From contig NZ_CAJXTC010000009.1 in the NCBI RefSeq assembly GCF_913060805.1, positions 1 through 64,000 on the forward strand: a DNA stretch of 64,000 nucleotides, given 5' to 3'. Shown piece by piece: positions 45,673 to 53,841 of the stretch. The first letter of the stretch is position 1. Each line of letters opens with the position of its first letter. The translations under genes and the position numbers were made by a program. The stretch is from an uncultured Draconibacterium sp. (GTDB taxonomy: Bacteria > Bacteroidota > Bacteroidia > Bacteroidales > Prolixibacteraceae). The notes beneath the pieces were generated by a model. That model had not been told where the DNA came from, made no database searches, and saw only the letters and a list, made by a program, of their open reading frames with translations.

Positions 45673-45966
45673 ATAATTATGTAGGAAAACAGCTATAGAT
45701 ATATAGAAAAACGAAATAAAAACAACTTACCTTTTTTACAAAATCCCCCGGACCCCCTAAACGAGAATTTTAGGACCATCCCCGGCTCATATTCACCACA
45801 CAGCGTCACAGCAGCACTGTAAAAACTACACATTTATAACTAAAAACTTAGGTCATTTGTAGGAAAATACTACTTTTGAAATTGTTTATTCTTCTGTCTG
45901 TCAGAACGTTAACATATTTTATGTTTTGGTTTGTATAAATACTGATCGGGTACACACAAAAAAGCT

Positions 45967-46243
45967 ACCTACATTACCTACAAATTGTAATTAGAATAAT
46001 ATAAATACTTATAAATTAATAGTTTATAAAACCAATATCATTTTGTTACTGTAGGTTGGTGTAGGTAAAAACCCATATTTTGTAGGTAAAAACAGTGGTT
46101 TTGTAGGCTGTTTTTGGTGTAGGTAAAAAAAGCTACCTACATTTGCCGTTTGTAGGTAGTAAAAACCTACACTTAACAATCATTGTATCAGTTGGTTACT
46201 AGTAATGTAGGTAATGTAGGTAACTTTTTTACAGGTCGTAGGT
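45967..46243. repeat. Dense GTAGGT repeat array (iteron-like)
   Basis: Twelve exact GTAGGT hexamers occur in 277 bases: eight on the plus strand (from 46051, 46061, 46082, 46119, 46152, 46208, 46216 and 46238) and four on the minus strand (ACCTAC from 45967, 45976, 46135 and 46165), plus a GTAGGC at 46103. Many extend to TGTAGGTAAAAA. At random about 0.1-0.2 copies would be expected. The array is AT-rich between copies and lies just upstream of the 46380 gene, so it may be the phage replication origin or a multi-site operator. Confidence 0.7.
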
Positions 46244-46379
46244 TTTTCTTTTCGCCAAACATAAAAGATGTATTATATTTGTTACTGATTGCTTTTCCGG
46301 GTTTGTGTAACAAGCCTATTATGAGATTGTATTTTATTTCCCCTGCTGATTTTTGTCGAACCTTAAACACACTTTGCTT

Positions 46380-46928
46380 ATGACGACAAAAACAATCACC
46401 AAAACCAAAACCGCTGTTATTGTTGTTCAGCTCGATCCGTTTTATCAAAACTTTCTGCGAAGCTTTTACCACTGCAAAAAGCCGTTTATGGAATTTCCCG
46501 AAGGCGACGACCTGGAATACTGTATTTCGTCGCTGATAAAAGAGGTGCCTGCCGAAATGCTTGCAGAAATTGAAGAATCGGAACCTGGCGAATCAGATTT
46601 TAAAGTAGAAATTAAACTCCGCTCCTGGCAGTTTAATGCCGACAATTGGTACCTAAACCGGCATGGCCTTAAATTCTTCGCCTCAAGGGTAGCCGAAATG
46701 TTTCAGTTCCAGTTTCACGAAGAAGTAAAAAAGAAGGTAAACTCGAAAAAAATGCGCTGGCTGCAGAAAGATGCCATCGAACATTTTATGATCATGTACA
46801 ACATCCCGATAACCACTACCAATTACGAACGGCTGGCAAAAGAATTTCAGCGATGGAAAAATCGCGGATATGTAAAAAAACACCGTAAAAAGATTATCCG
46901 AAAGAACTCTCGTTTGTCCGGTATGTAA
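46380..46928 (+). CDS. Phage protein downstream of the repeat array
   Basis: A 182-aa strongly basic protein of unknown family; the ATG at 46380 is preferred over one 27 bases upstream. After a Thr/Lys-rich start there is an alpha/beta portion (AVIVVQLDPFYQNFLRSFY). The C-terminal third is a basic helical region (MRWLQKDAIEHFMIMYNIPITTTNYERLAKEFQRWKNRGYVKKHRKK) that looks DNA-binding. Its place directly after the GTAGGT array makes it a candidate array-binding initiator or late activator. That role is inference. Confidence 0.55.
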   Translation: MTTKTITKTKTAVIVVQLDPFYQNFLRSFYHCKKPFMEFPEGDDLEYCISSLIKEVPAEMLAEIEESEPGESDFKVEIKLRSWQFNADNWYLNRHGLKFFASRVAEMFQFQFHEEVKKKVNSKKMRWLQKDAIEHFMIMYNIPITTTNYERLAKEFQRWKNRGYVKKHRKKIIRKNSRLSGM

Positions 46929-46980
46929 TAAATGTTAAGTAGCTGTAAGAATAGTAAGAAACTGTAATACACCGTAAGAA

Positions 46981-47463
46981 ATGATAAAAAAACAAGTCTC
47001 AGAATCAGCAATAGGAGGGTTTAATAGTCTCCAGTATTGCAAAGTTTCAAATATCGCCTGGTTTCCATATATAACTACAAAAATCGAGGTCGACGCATCG
47101 TCAATTGTAGTTACCGGCGATGGCTGGCAGGATATTGATGCGGTAGCCGGAACCATTTCGCCCGATTTTGAAAAAAAGGATTCCGATGCCGGACCTTATT
47201 TCGCCAATAAGCTGCAGTGCCGGGTGCACGAAAACAACCCCGATGTAATAAACGAGCTAAATGCCCTGCGCGAAAAAGTAATTCTGCGCTACAACAACAA
47301 CCGGGGCCGTACCATTATAATGGGTACCAAAGAGCATCCATTAAAACAGCTGTTTAACCAACCTGCCGCTCCGGGCATACAAGATTTTTCGGGTGTGGTA
47401 ATCACCTTCAGCGGCCAATCGCTTACCCCGCCACTACAAATTAAACTCGCCGAAGAAGAATAG
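46981..47463 (+). CDS. Phage hypothetical protein
   Basis: A 160-aa protein of unknown family with no signal peptide, mostly beta-structure (IEVDASSIVVTGDGWQDIDAVAGTISPDF, VVITFSGQSLTPPLQIKLA) and an internal helix (NPDVINELNALREKVILRYNN). It lies four bases before the methylase gene and probably shares its transcript. It might be a minor structural protein, since the late module follows, but this is a guess. Confidence 0.5.
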   Translation: MIKKQVSESAIGGFNSLQYCKVSNIAWFPYITTKIEVDASSIVVTGDGWQDIDAVAGTISPDFEKKDSDAGPYFANKLQCRVHENNPDVINELNALREKVILRYNNNRGRTIIMGTKEHPLKQLFNQPAAPGIQDFSGVVITFSGQSLTPPLQIKLAEEE

Positions 47464-47466
47464 TAA

Positions 47467-48018
47467 ATGGGGAAATACCAGGTAATATATGCCGATCCGC
47501 CATGGGATCAGAAAGGCGGCAAAAAGTGGAGAAGCGATAAAAACGGATCGCTTAATTTACCCTATCCAACAATGAGTGTTGAAGAAATTGCCAATCTTCC
47601 TGTGGTAGATATCGCTGCCAGCGATGCTTTTCTTTTCATGTGGACCACCAATAAATACCTACTTCAGGCCAATAGGGTTATTGAGCAATGGGGGTTTAAT
47701 TATTCTACCTGCATAACATGGAAAAAGAAACGAATGGGCGGCGGACTTGGTGGTACCGTTCGTATTACTTCCGAATATTTATTATTCTGCCGGAAAGGAA
47801 ATTTAAAAGCTACAGGTATAATTCCGGAAAGTGTAATCGAAGCCAAAAGACCTTATGTAAATGGCTATCCGTGTCATTCAAAAAAACCGGATAAGTTTTA
47901 CGAACTCATTGAGCAAGTGTCTGATGGATATTCAAAACTAGAGCTGTTTGCCCGTAATAAACGCGAAAACTGGCACGCCTGGGGAAATGAAGTAGAAAGC
48001 GATATCTGCCTACTGTAA
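47467..48018 (+). CDS. MT-A70 family DNA N6-adenine methyltransferase
   Basis: A 183-aa phage methylase. The catalytic motif is YADPPW (residues 8-13) at the N-terminus, with a SAM-binding region toward the C-terminus (KLELFARNKRENWHAWGNE), the arrangement of the MT-A70/phage adenine methylase group. It would methylate adenine in phage DNA, protecting it from host restriction or marking replication. No restriction partner is adjacent, so it is a solitary methylase. The recognition site is unknown. Confidence 0.85.
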   Translation: MGKYQVIYADPPWDQKGGKKWRSDKNGSLNLPYPTMSVEEIANLPVVDIAASDAFLFMWTTNKYLLQANRVIEQWGFNYSTCITWKKKRMGGGLGGTVRITSEYLLFCRKGNLKATGIIPESVIEAKRPYVNGYPCHSKKPDKFYELIEQVSDGYSKLELFARNKRENWHAWGNEVESDICLL

Positions 48019-48037
48019 ACTGCTACTGAAAACTGTC

Positions 48038-48062
48038 ACCCTGAGCGAAGTCGAAGGGTGTC
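48038..48062. repeat. Small dispersed hairpin repeat
   Basis: CACCCTGAGCGAAGTCGAAG followed by GGTG folds into a hairpin (CACCCT/AGGGTG). The same unit recurs near 60967-60990. This unit is very common between genes in Bacteroidota genomes. Confidence 0.6.
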
Positions 48063-48121
48063 TTTTCAGCATTTAACCCCCTTTCATAGGTTTGCTCTGA
48101 ACGTAAATTTCAGCGCAAATT

Positions 48122-49138
48122 ATGAAGCTTCCCTATCTTATCGATCTTACATTAAACGGCTCCTGGGCCATCGAACCCAATTTCTCAATAGAGCTGTTTA
48201 ATGCCTACTTACCCTATTTTCAACCCGTTTCTTCATTCGTAGAACTCGAACAGGCTCCCGAACCCGAAGAAAATTTACCTTATGCCTTTGGAATGCCGGT
48301 AAATGTTAATTTGCAAAGTGCAGCGCAAACCGGTAAAGGAAAATTTGCAGCTCGTTCAAACACCAACCAGAACAAATCTATTTACGACGATGCTCCCCCG
48401 GGATCAGTAGCCATTATTCCTGTTCGCGGAGCCATGACAAAATACACGCAACTTTGCGGACCCGCCGGAACAACAATAGCCGCCAACAGAATTGCGGAAG
48501 CCGACAGGCATAAAAATATTGTAGGAGTAATTGTTTTTGTCGAATCAGGAGGTGGTCAGCTCGAATCGATGCCACCAATTTTTAATGCCATAAATGCCTG
48601 CAACAAACCGCTGGCTGCTTTATACGAAGATTTTTCAGCATCGGCAGCATTAATATCAACTTCAGGCTCCGACCTGGTTGTTGCTTCAAATCCAATGGTC
48701 CGCATCGGATCTATGGGGGTTATGGGCCAGTTTCAGAACAACGAAAAAGCACTTAAAGAACGTGGATGGGTGATTTACACCTACAAGTCAACCTATTCAT
48801 ACAATAAAAATAAAAATACCATGGAGGCCATCCAGGGCGATGGTAAAAACATTACCAAACAAGTGCTCGATCCCTTCGCCAGGTATTACCTGAAAATGGT
48901 GGCCGATAACCGTGGCGCCAAGCTGCGCGACAATTTCGATGCTTTTATAAAACTGGTCGATCAGGATAAAATCGACAAAGTTAACGCCGACAATGTATTC
49001 TCTGCCGAAATGTTCTTTGCCAAAGATTGCCTGCCCGGGAATAATGGTAACGGATTAATCGATCGCATAGGGTCGTTGGCGCAAACCGTTGAGTGGGTGA
49101 AGGAAATGGCTAAAAAACAAGTAAAAATAAATTTCTGA
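48122..49138 (+). CDS. Head maturation protease (S49/SppA-like)
   Basis: A 338-aa serine protease of family S49 in the phage capsid position. The fold shows VAIIPVRGAMTKY near 96-108, a Gly-rich VESGGGQLESMPPIFNAI near 140-157, the likely nucleophile Ser174 in SASAALISTSG, and the general base Lys222 in TYKSTY. Phage S49 proteases cut scaffold and capsid proteins during head assembly. It is directly upstream of the capsid gene, as expected. The long N-terminal stretch (1-90) is probably a targeting region. Confidence 0.85.
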   Translation: MKLPYLIDLTLNGSWAIEPNFSIELFNAYLPYFQPVSSFVELEQAPEPEENLPYAFGMPVNVNLQSAAQTGKGKFAARSNTNQNKSIYDDAPPGSVAIIPVRGAMTKYTQLCGPAGTTIAANRIAEADRHKNIVGVIVFVESGGGQLESMPPIFNAINACNKPLAALYEDFSASAALISTSGSDLVVASNPMVRIGSMGVMGQFQNNEKALKERGWVIYTYKSTYSYNKNKNTMEAIQGDGKNITKQVLDPFARYYLKMVADNRGAKLRDNFDAFIKLVDQDKIDKVNADNVFSAEMFFAKDCLPGNNGNGLIDRIGSLAQTVEWVKEMAKKQVKINF

Positions 49139-49179
49139 CAGTGATAATTAATCAGAGTAATAACTAAAAATTTTATTCA

Positions 49180-51462
49180 ATGGACCCAAAATTAATTCCT
49201 ATTCTAATGGCAATACTTGGCGTTGATAAGCTTGAAGCTAAAGACGGAAAAGTTGACTTGTCGGAAGAGCAGGTAAACTCAATTAAATCGGCCTACAAAA
49301 CACGGTTCAGCAAAGATCTGAATCTGAAAGGCCTGAAGTTCGAAGAGGGATACGCTTCTGTTACTACAGATAATATCCAGGCTATCGAAAAAGCGTTTAA
49401 TAAAGCTGTTATGGCTAGTTTCTTTACCGGTAACGATGGTGGTTCTGGCGATGGTCAGGGATCAGCATCTGGCGACGGCGACGGAGCCGGTGATGGTGAT
49501 GGATCTGGTGATGGTGATGGCGACGGATCGGGCGACGGTGATGGTGCCGGCGACGGCGACGGATCGGCAGCTGGTGATGGCGACGGAGCCGGCGATGGAT
49601 CTGCTTCTGGTGATGGCGACGGAGCTCAGGCAGCCTCAAACGATCAACTGTTAGCTCGTTTTAACGCGCTCGAGACTCAAAACAAGGCTTTGCAACGCCA
49701 AATTGCTGCCCTTGGTAACAAACCCGAATCAGTAACCCTTAATCTTGGTAACGAAATGAGTACCTTCAATGCACTCGCTACCGGCTTAAATGCCTCAAGC
49801 GATATCCGTTTTTGGAACAAAGCTGCTTTGTTAATTGCCAACGATGGTAATCACTCAATGGCGCATGCTCTTGTAGCTGCTTCAGAGATCGACATCGCGC
49901 AGATCCAGGACGACCTCGGAAATTATTTCCGCGAACGTCATTCCGAGATCCAAACGTTTATGACCCGCACTCCGTCGCTCGACGCAATTTTCCCTCCTTA
50001 CGGAACCGGAATAAAAGACGAGCTGGTGGTTACCGACCTGTTTACAGGCGAATTCCTGCAGGCTTACAATCCGGAGTGGACCGAAAAAGGTTCGTTCGAA
50101 TTTAAACCTGAGATTATTAAAGTACGCGATTACAAAGTAGATCACCGCTTTAAAGCTACCGAGCTTCGCGAATTTATCTACAGCTGGTTGGCACCAATGA
50201 CTCAGGGAACAAATCCGTTCCAGGAACCGCTGGTTTCATTCCTGCTTACCAAAATGAAGGAAAAAATTACCCAGGAAAAAACCAAAGCTTTGGTACAGGG
50301 TGTTTACCTTCAGAGTGCCGATGGTGTTGCCGGTCCGGTAATGCAGTCGGTTAACGGTGTGCTTAAATCGTTACAGTCAATCCGCGAAGGATTGCGTATT
50401 AAGCCTTTTAACTTAGGCGAGTGGGATGTGGCTTTCGATTCGGATAACCACATTTATAAAATGATTGCCAGGGGAACCCAAATGATCCCGCGCGACATTC
50501 GCGATTCTGTCGACAAAATGTATGTGCTTACATCAAAAGATGGTGCCGATGCTTTTAAAGCATATAAAGATGCGCTGGGTAAAAACACCAACGTTTCGGA
50601 AAAAGATACCGTTGCCATTCCCGATTTTATCGAGGTAAAAGGTGTGCCTTACTGGAATTCGAAAACCTTGGTTTGGGTAGTTCCTGGTTTAATCCGTCAG
50701 TTCTATCGTCAGCGTGGCGAAGATAACCGTTTTAATACTCAGAAGGAAAAACGCGACACCATCGTTTTTATGGACGGTGCTGCCGGTATTGCTCCTATTA
50801 AATCGGGTTACGAGTATGCTTCAAAAGACGAGCAGACTTACGACAACCAGATCATCTTCCTGTCCGACGAGTTCGACGACTTTACTTACATCCTTAGCGA
50901 TGCTAATGATACTACGCCATCGGTAAAAACACACAACTGCTTAAAGTTGGGCGACAATACCCAGGCAACAGCTATCACCAACATCGACGATGCTACCGAA
51001 GGCCAGGTAATTTATTTACTGGGTACCGGATCGAGCAATGTTTCAACCATTGCCAACGCTGGTAACTTTGTTTTAGAAGATGCCTGGACTGCCGAGAAAA
51101 ATGCCAAACTGGTATTGGTTAAAGTAGGCGATAAATTCATTGAAATTGATCGCGAACTGGCTTCTAACGGTACTGCAGTACTTGAATTTACTGCCGACGA
51201 TGCTACGCCTTCAGTAGCCAACGGTTTTAATTTCATTACTTCGGATGCTAACACCGGAGCGCTTGAAATTACTGACCTCGACGATGCCGTGGCCGATAAA
51301 ACCTACACCATTAACGGTGGCGGTGGTGCCAACGCAACTACCATTACCAACGGAGGTAACTTTGTTCTTACTGGTGGCGACTGGACAGGTGCAGCAGCCG
51401 CATGGATTAAATTCTACTACACTAAATCCGGCCTCTTCAAAGAAATCGGACGCAGTGCCTAG
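49180..51462 (+). CDS. Major capsid protein with Gly-Asp linker and C-terminal decoration-type domains
   Basis: A 760-aa protein assigned as capsid from its place after the head protease. Residues 1-85 look like a scaffold-type helical domain. Residues 86-149 are an almost pure Gly/Asp/Ser/Ala linker (repeated GDGDG). Residues about 155-178 are a coiled coil (LLARFNALETQNKALQRQIAAL). About 185-575 is the putative HK97-like shell domain (VVTDLFTGEFLQAYNPEWTEKG; FRERHSEIQTFMTRTPSLDAIFPPYG). Two related beta domains follow (about 579-660 and 676-758, each with an 'ITNxxxA..GNFVL..WT...KFIEIDR' pattern). The protease probably cuts off the scaffold part near the linker. The same domain is found at the end of the next gene product. 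Confidence 0.75.
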   Translation: MDPKLIPILMAILGVDKLEAKDGKVDLSEEQVNSIKSAYKTRFSKDLNLKGLKFEEGYASVTTDNIQAIEKAFNKAVMASFFTGNDGGSGDGQGSASGDGDGAGDGDGSGDGDGDGSGDGDGAGDGDGSAAGDGDGAGDGSASGDGDGAQAASNDQLLARFNALETQNKALQRQIAALGNKPESVTLNLGNEMSTFNALATGLNASSDIRFWNKAALLIANDGNHSMAHALVAASEIDIAQIQDDLGNYFRERHSEIQTFMTRTPSLDAIFPPYGTGIKDELVVTDLFTGEFLQAYNPEWTEKGSFEFKPEIIKVRDYKVDHRFKATELREFIYSWLAPMTQGTNPFQEPLVSFLLTKMKEKITQEKTKALVQGVYLQSADGVAGPVMQSVNGVLKSLQSIREGLRIKPFNLGEWDVAFDSDNHIYKMIARGTQMIPRDIRDSVDKMYVLTSKDGADAFKAYKDALGKNTNVSEKDTVAIPDFIEVKGVPYWNSKTLVWVVPGLIRQFYRQRGEDNRFNTQKEKRDTIVFMDGAAGIAPIKSGYEYASKDEQTYDNQIIFLSDEFDDFTYILSDANDTTPSVKTHNCLKLGDNTQATAITNIDDATEGQVIYLLGTGSSNVSTIANAGNFVLEDAWTAEKNAKLVLVKVGDKFIEIDRELASNGTAVLEFTADDATPSVANGFNFITSDANTGALEITDLDDAVADKTYTINGGGGANATTITNGGNFVLTGGDWTGAAAAWIKFYYTKSGLFKEIGRSA

Positions 51463-51497
51463 TGCAGCATAATATAATTCTTCTTTTCGTTCGGGAA

Positions 51498-51541
51498 TTT
51501 CTCCCCCTTCAGGGGGAGTACCCGAAGGGGGAGGGGGTTCT
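51498..51541. repeat. GC-rich palindromic repeat
   Basis: TCTCCCCCTTCAGGGGGAG, then TACCCGAAGGGGGAGGGGG. A copy of the dispersed palindromic family between two head genes. Confidence 0.6.
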
Positions 51542-51579
51542 AATTAATCATTCATCCTTAATCATTAATATTTGATACA

Positions 51580-52389
51580 ATGGATTTTACACAAGACAAT
51601 CAACTCGATAGTATACAAAGCGATCCTATTATGGGAGGTGGTTTCACCAATTTTCGTTTTGCTTTTAAATCGTGGTTATCGCACATCCCCGATGTAGATT
51701 CGGATAACAAGGCTAAAATTTCCGACTCTTTCCTGTTTAACGCAGGCAAAAGCTGGCAAAGCCTGTATGTTACTTCCGATCAGAACGATCTTTCGGAAGA
51801 AGGAAACGACCTGCGCGACCACGACGGACACACTTCAAACCTGAAGGTTTATGTTCCCGGTTCTAAAATGACTGTTCGCCAATTGATCAACGATCATGGC
51901 CGCGAAGAGTGGTTTATCCTGTTCGACGAAATTACTACAGGTATTACCTGGTGTTTCGGTTGGAAAGGAATGCCGGCAACCCTGCAGGCGCAATTTGCTT
52001 CTGGTATGGCAGCGGGCGACCGCAAAGGTTATACCCTGAACTACAAAACAGAGTGGGCCGGTTTAATTCCACAATACGTGGGCTCCGGTGCATTCTTAAA
52101 AGAAGTTCTGGTATTGGCCGATGCTACCAGCTACGACCTGTCGCAGGGAGCCAAATTTGTTATCCCCGAGAATACCGCTGCCACTACACTGGCCGGTTTT
52201 ACCAATGCAATACCGGGTACCCGCGTAGTATTGGTAGGTGGATCAACAGTAAATCTTACCACAATTGAAGCTACCAACGTGAAGTTTAACCTCACCGCCG
52301 ACTGGACATCGGAAGAAGGGGCCGAACTGGAGCTCTTTATTCGTGGTGCCGACGATTATGTAGAACTGTCGCGTACAGCAGCAGCATAA
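51580..52389 (+). CDS. Phage structural protein sharing the capsid C-terminal domain
   Basis: A 269-aa protein. Residues 1-175 are of unknown fold (PIMGGGFTNFRFAFKSWLSHIPDVDSD; KGYTLNYKTEWAGLIPQYVGS). Residues about 182-267 repeat the domain that ends the capsid protein twice: here TTLAGFTNAIPGTRVVLVGG..NVKFNLTADWTSEEGAELELFIRGADDYVELSR. It probably binds the head surface or forms a minor head protein; a tail-tube role is an alternative. It is in the late region, 118 bases after the capsid gene, and a terminator follows. Confidence 0.65.
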   Translation: MDFTQDNQLDSIQSDPIMGGGFTNFRFAFKSWLSHIPDVDSDNKAKISDSFLFNAGKSWQSLYVTSDQNDLSEEGNDLRDHDGHTSNLKVYVPGSKMTVRQLINDHGREEWFILFDEITTGITWCFGWKGMPATLQAQFASGMAAGDRKGYTLNYKTEWAGLIPQYVGSGAFLKEVLVLADATSYDLSQGAKFVIPENTAATTLAGFTNAIPGTRVVLVGGSTVNLTTIEATNVKFNLTADWTSEEGAELELFIRGADDYVELSRTAAA

Positions 52390-52420
52390 CCGCCCCTTAT
52401 TTAATTAATTCTTTTTTCCC

Positions 52421-52454
52421 AAAACCTTCGGAGAATTCTCTTCGAAGGTTTTTT
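52421..52454 (+). terminator. Terminator after the head genes
   Basis: AAAACCTTCG (52421-52430) pairs perfectly with CGAAGGTTTT (52443-52452), with a GAGAATTCTC core and a T run after. It separates the head module from the next small genes. Confidence 0.85.
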
Positions 52455-52460
52455 GTATAT

Positions 52461-52811
52461 TTGGGTATGGGAATATTGGATATAAATAACAGGTTTCGGG
52501 TAGTTTGCGAAGATACTTTTAGCCGTTGCGAGGTGTTTGACAGGCCCGGTAGGATTCATTTTTATGCCGAACGTAACGGCAATATAGTTGAATTAAGTTT
52601 TAGTTTTTCGGAGTATGAAAGTACCTTAAAAAAGGTTGGACTGGCAAGATTACTTACCGATATAAAAACAAAATTCGACGATGAAATTACCCGAAAAGAA
52701 AACGAACCAACCACAGTAACAGCTCCGCCACTTTTTAAGGCAACTTATGCACAGCACCGAATATTAACAACGGACAGAAATCAAAAACTAAAAATTATCG
52801 GCAGAAAATGA
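52461..52811 (+). CDS. Accessory phage protein
   Basis: A 116-aa protein of unknown family. It has a beta-rich first half (RFRVVCEDTFSRCEVFDRPGRIHFYAERNGNIVELSFSFSEY) and a helical, charged second half. It starts soon after a terminator and is more AT-rich than the structural genes, so it may have its own promoter, as a moron (accessory cargo) gene does. The stop overlaps the next start (ATGA). Confidence 0.5.
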   Translation: MGMGILDINNRFRVVCEDTFSRCEVFDRPGRIHFYAERNGNIVELSFSFSEYESTLKKVGLARLLTDIKTKFDDEITRKENEPTTVTAPPLFKATYAQHRILTTDRNQKLKIIGRK

Positions 52812-53011
52812 ATGAGCTTGACAGATTTATGGAGTTTTACGGAAAAAGACTAGACGAAAAACAAAAGGCTGTTCTTAAATTATATTGTGATAATTTTCCG
52901 AACTTAAAGATTATTTCAATACAAACTGTTTCGAAACTTGGTCCCACAATTGCCAATTTCGATTTTGAGTCAGATGGTTACGAAGGAACATTGAAACTTT
53001 CTTTTGATTAA
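52808..53011 (+). CDS. Small accessory phage protein
   Basis: A 67-aa protein, unknown family, with the pattern helix (MNELDRFMEFYGKRLDEKQKAVLKLYCDNFP) then strands (LKIISIQTVSKLGPTIANFDFESDGYEG). It is translationally coupled to the previous gene by a four-base overlap. A small immunity- or inhibitor-type protein is possible. Confidence 0.5.
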   Translation: MNELDRFMEFYGKRLDEKQKAVLKLYCDNFPNLKIISIQTVSKLGPTIANFDFESDGYEGTLKLSFD

Positions 53012-53012
53012 G

Positions 53013-53420
53013 ATGGATAAAAATAATGTATGGCACAATGAAAGGGATTTCGGTAAAAGTTCAGCGTATATCGAAAATTTAATGAAATCTGTTTCTTATC
53101 AGGATTTTTATAACCAGGTATGTAATGTTCCGGATTCTCGTGTTTTTGCAGTTAAATCGTTACCAGATTTGATTAAAGAAGAAGGAAAAGAGTATATGGT
53201 TTCTGCCGACGTTGAAATTATGTACGGAAAGGAAATTTTCTGTTTTATTGTAGCTGAAAAAACCAATAGCGGTCTTCATTTTGTTATGGACGGCAAGATA
53301 TGTAATACTTTTTATAACTATCGTAATTCTCCGGTGCTAGACTATCTTAACCGGCTTTCTGATTTTTACGATACTGAAGTTTTAATTGATAAACGTGATC
53401 TTAGAAACTATGCCAGGTAA
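53013..53420 (+). CDS. Accessory phage protein
   Basis: A 135-aa protein of unknown family; ATG at 53013 is preferred to an in-frame TTG three codons upstream. It has mixed alpha/beta character (FYNQVCNVPDSRVFAVKSLPDLIKEEGKEYMVSADVEIMYG; IFCFIVAEKTNSGLHFVMDGK). It starts one base after the previous stop and is the third gene of the small accessory set. Confidence 0.5.
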   Translation: MDKNNVWHNERDFGKSSAYIENLMKSVSYQDFYNQVCNVPDSRVFAVKSLPDLIKEEGKEYMVSADVEIMYGKEIFCFIVAEKTNSGLHFVMDGKICNTFYNYRNSPVLDYLNRLSDFYDTEVLIDKRDLRNYAR

Positions 53421-53751
53421 AATAGAAATGGATTATCCACATAAACAGGAAAGCGACTGGCTTATTGTTAATGATAAGGGCGAAAAATTTGGAAGGCCTG
53501 CCTGGCATGCCGCATACGAAGCTGCTTATTCGGATAAAGAGCTGATCCGGTTAAAAGACCGCCTGCATGAATTGATTATGAACAATCCCCGATTCTTTTT
53601 ATTGCCAGGTTGCCAATTTGTTCCGCAAAATTCAATACTGGACCATGCCATCCGTGAGACTCAAAAACAAATTGATCATCGATTTAAAGAAGTTGTAGAT
53701 TACTACCTGAAAGAATGCTCGACGCCACCGGTACCTGATAACTGCGACTGA
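53410..53751 (+). CDS. Phage hypothetical protein
   Basis: A 113-aa protein. The ATG at 53410 overlaps the previous gene by 11 bases; Met at 53428 is also possible. It is aromatic and charged (YPHKQESDWLIVNDKGEKFGRPAWHAAYEAAYSDKELIRLKDRLHELI), with a second helix (ILDHAIRETQKQIDHRFKEVVDYYLKEC). Family unknown. It may be part of the structural set again, since the next gene resumes the late composition. Confidence 0.5.
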   Translation: MPGKIEMDYPHKQESDWLIVNDKGEKFGRPAWHAAYEAAYSDKELIRLKDRLHELIMNNPRFFLLPGCQFVPQNSILDHAIRETQKQIDHRFKEVVDYYLKECSTPPVPDNCD

Positions 53752-53841
53752 AAACTCAATCCTTCACTCCCTCAATCCCTCTGTCCTTTAGTGTTCGGCA
53801 ATGCAATTGCAATTTTGTAAGCATAATAAAAGAATTTTACC

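Noticed and set aside
45967-46243. CRISPR array
   Set aside because: The repeated unit is only 6-12 bases, occurs on both strands and has irregular spacing; no cas gene is present in the window.
49424-49639. Arg/His-rich frame on the minus strand and a Met/Val-rich frame on the plus strand over the Gly-Asp repeat
   Set aside because: They are mirrors of the repetitive GGCGATGGT codons of the capsid gene, with no start signal or family.
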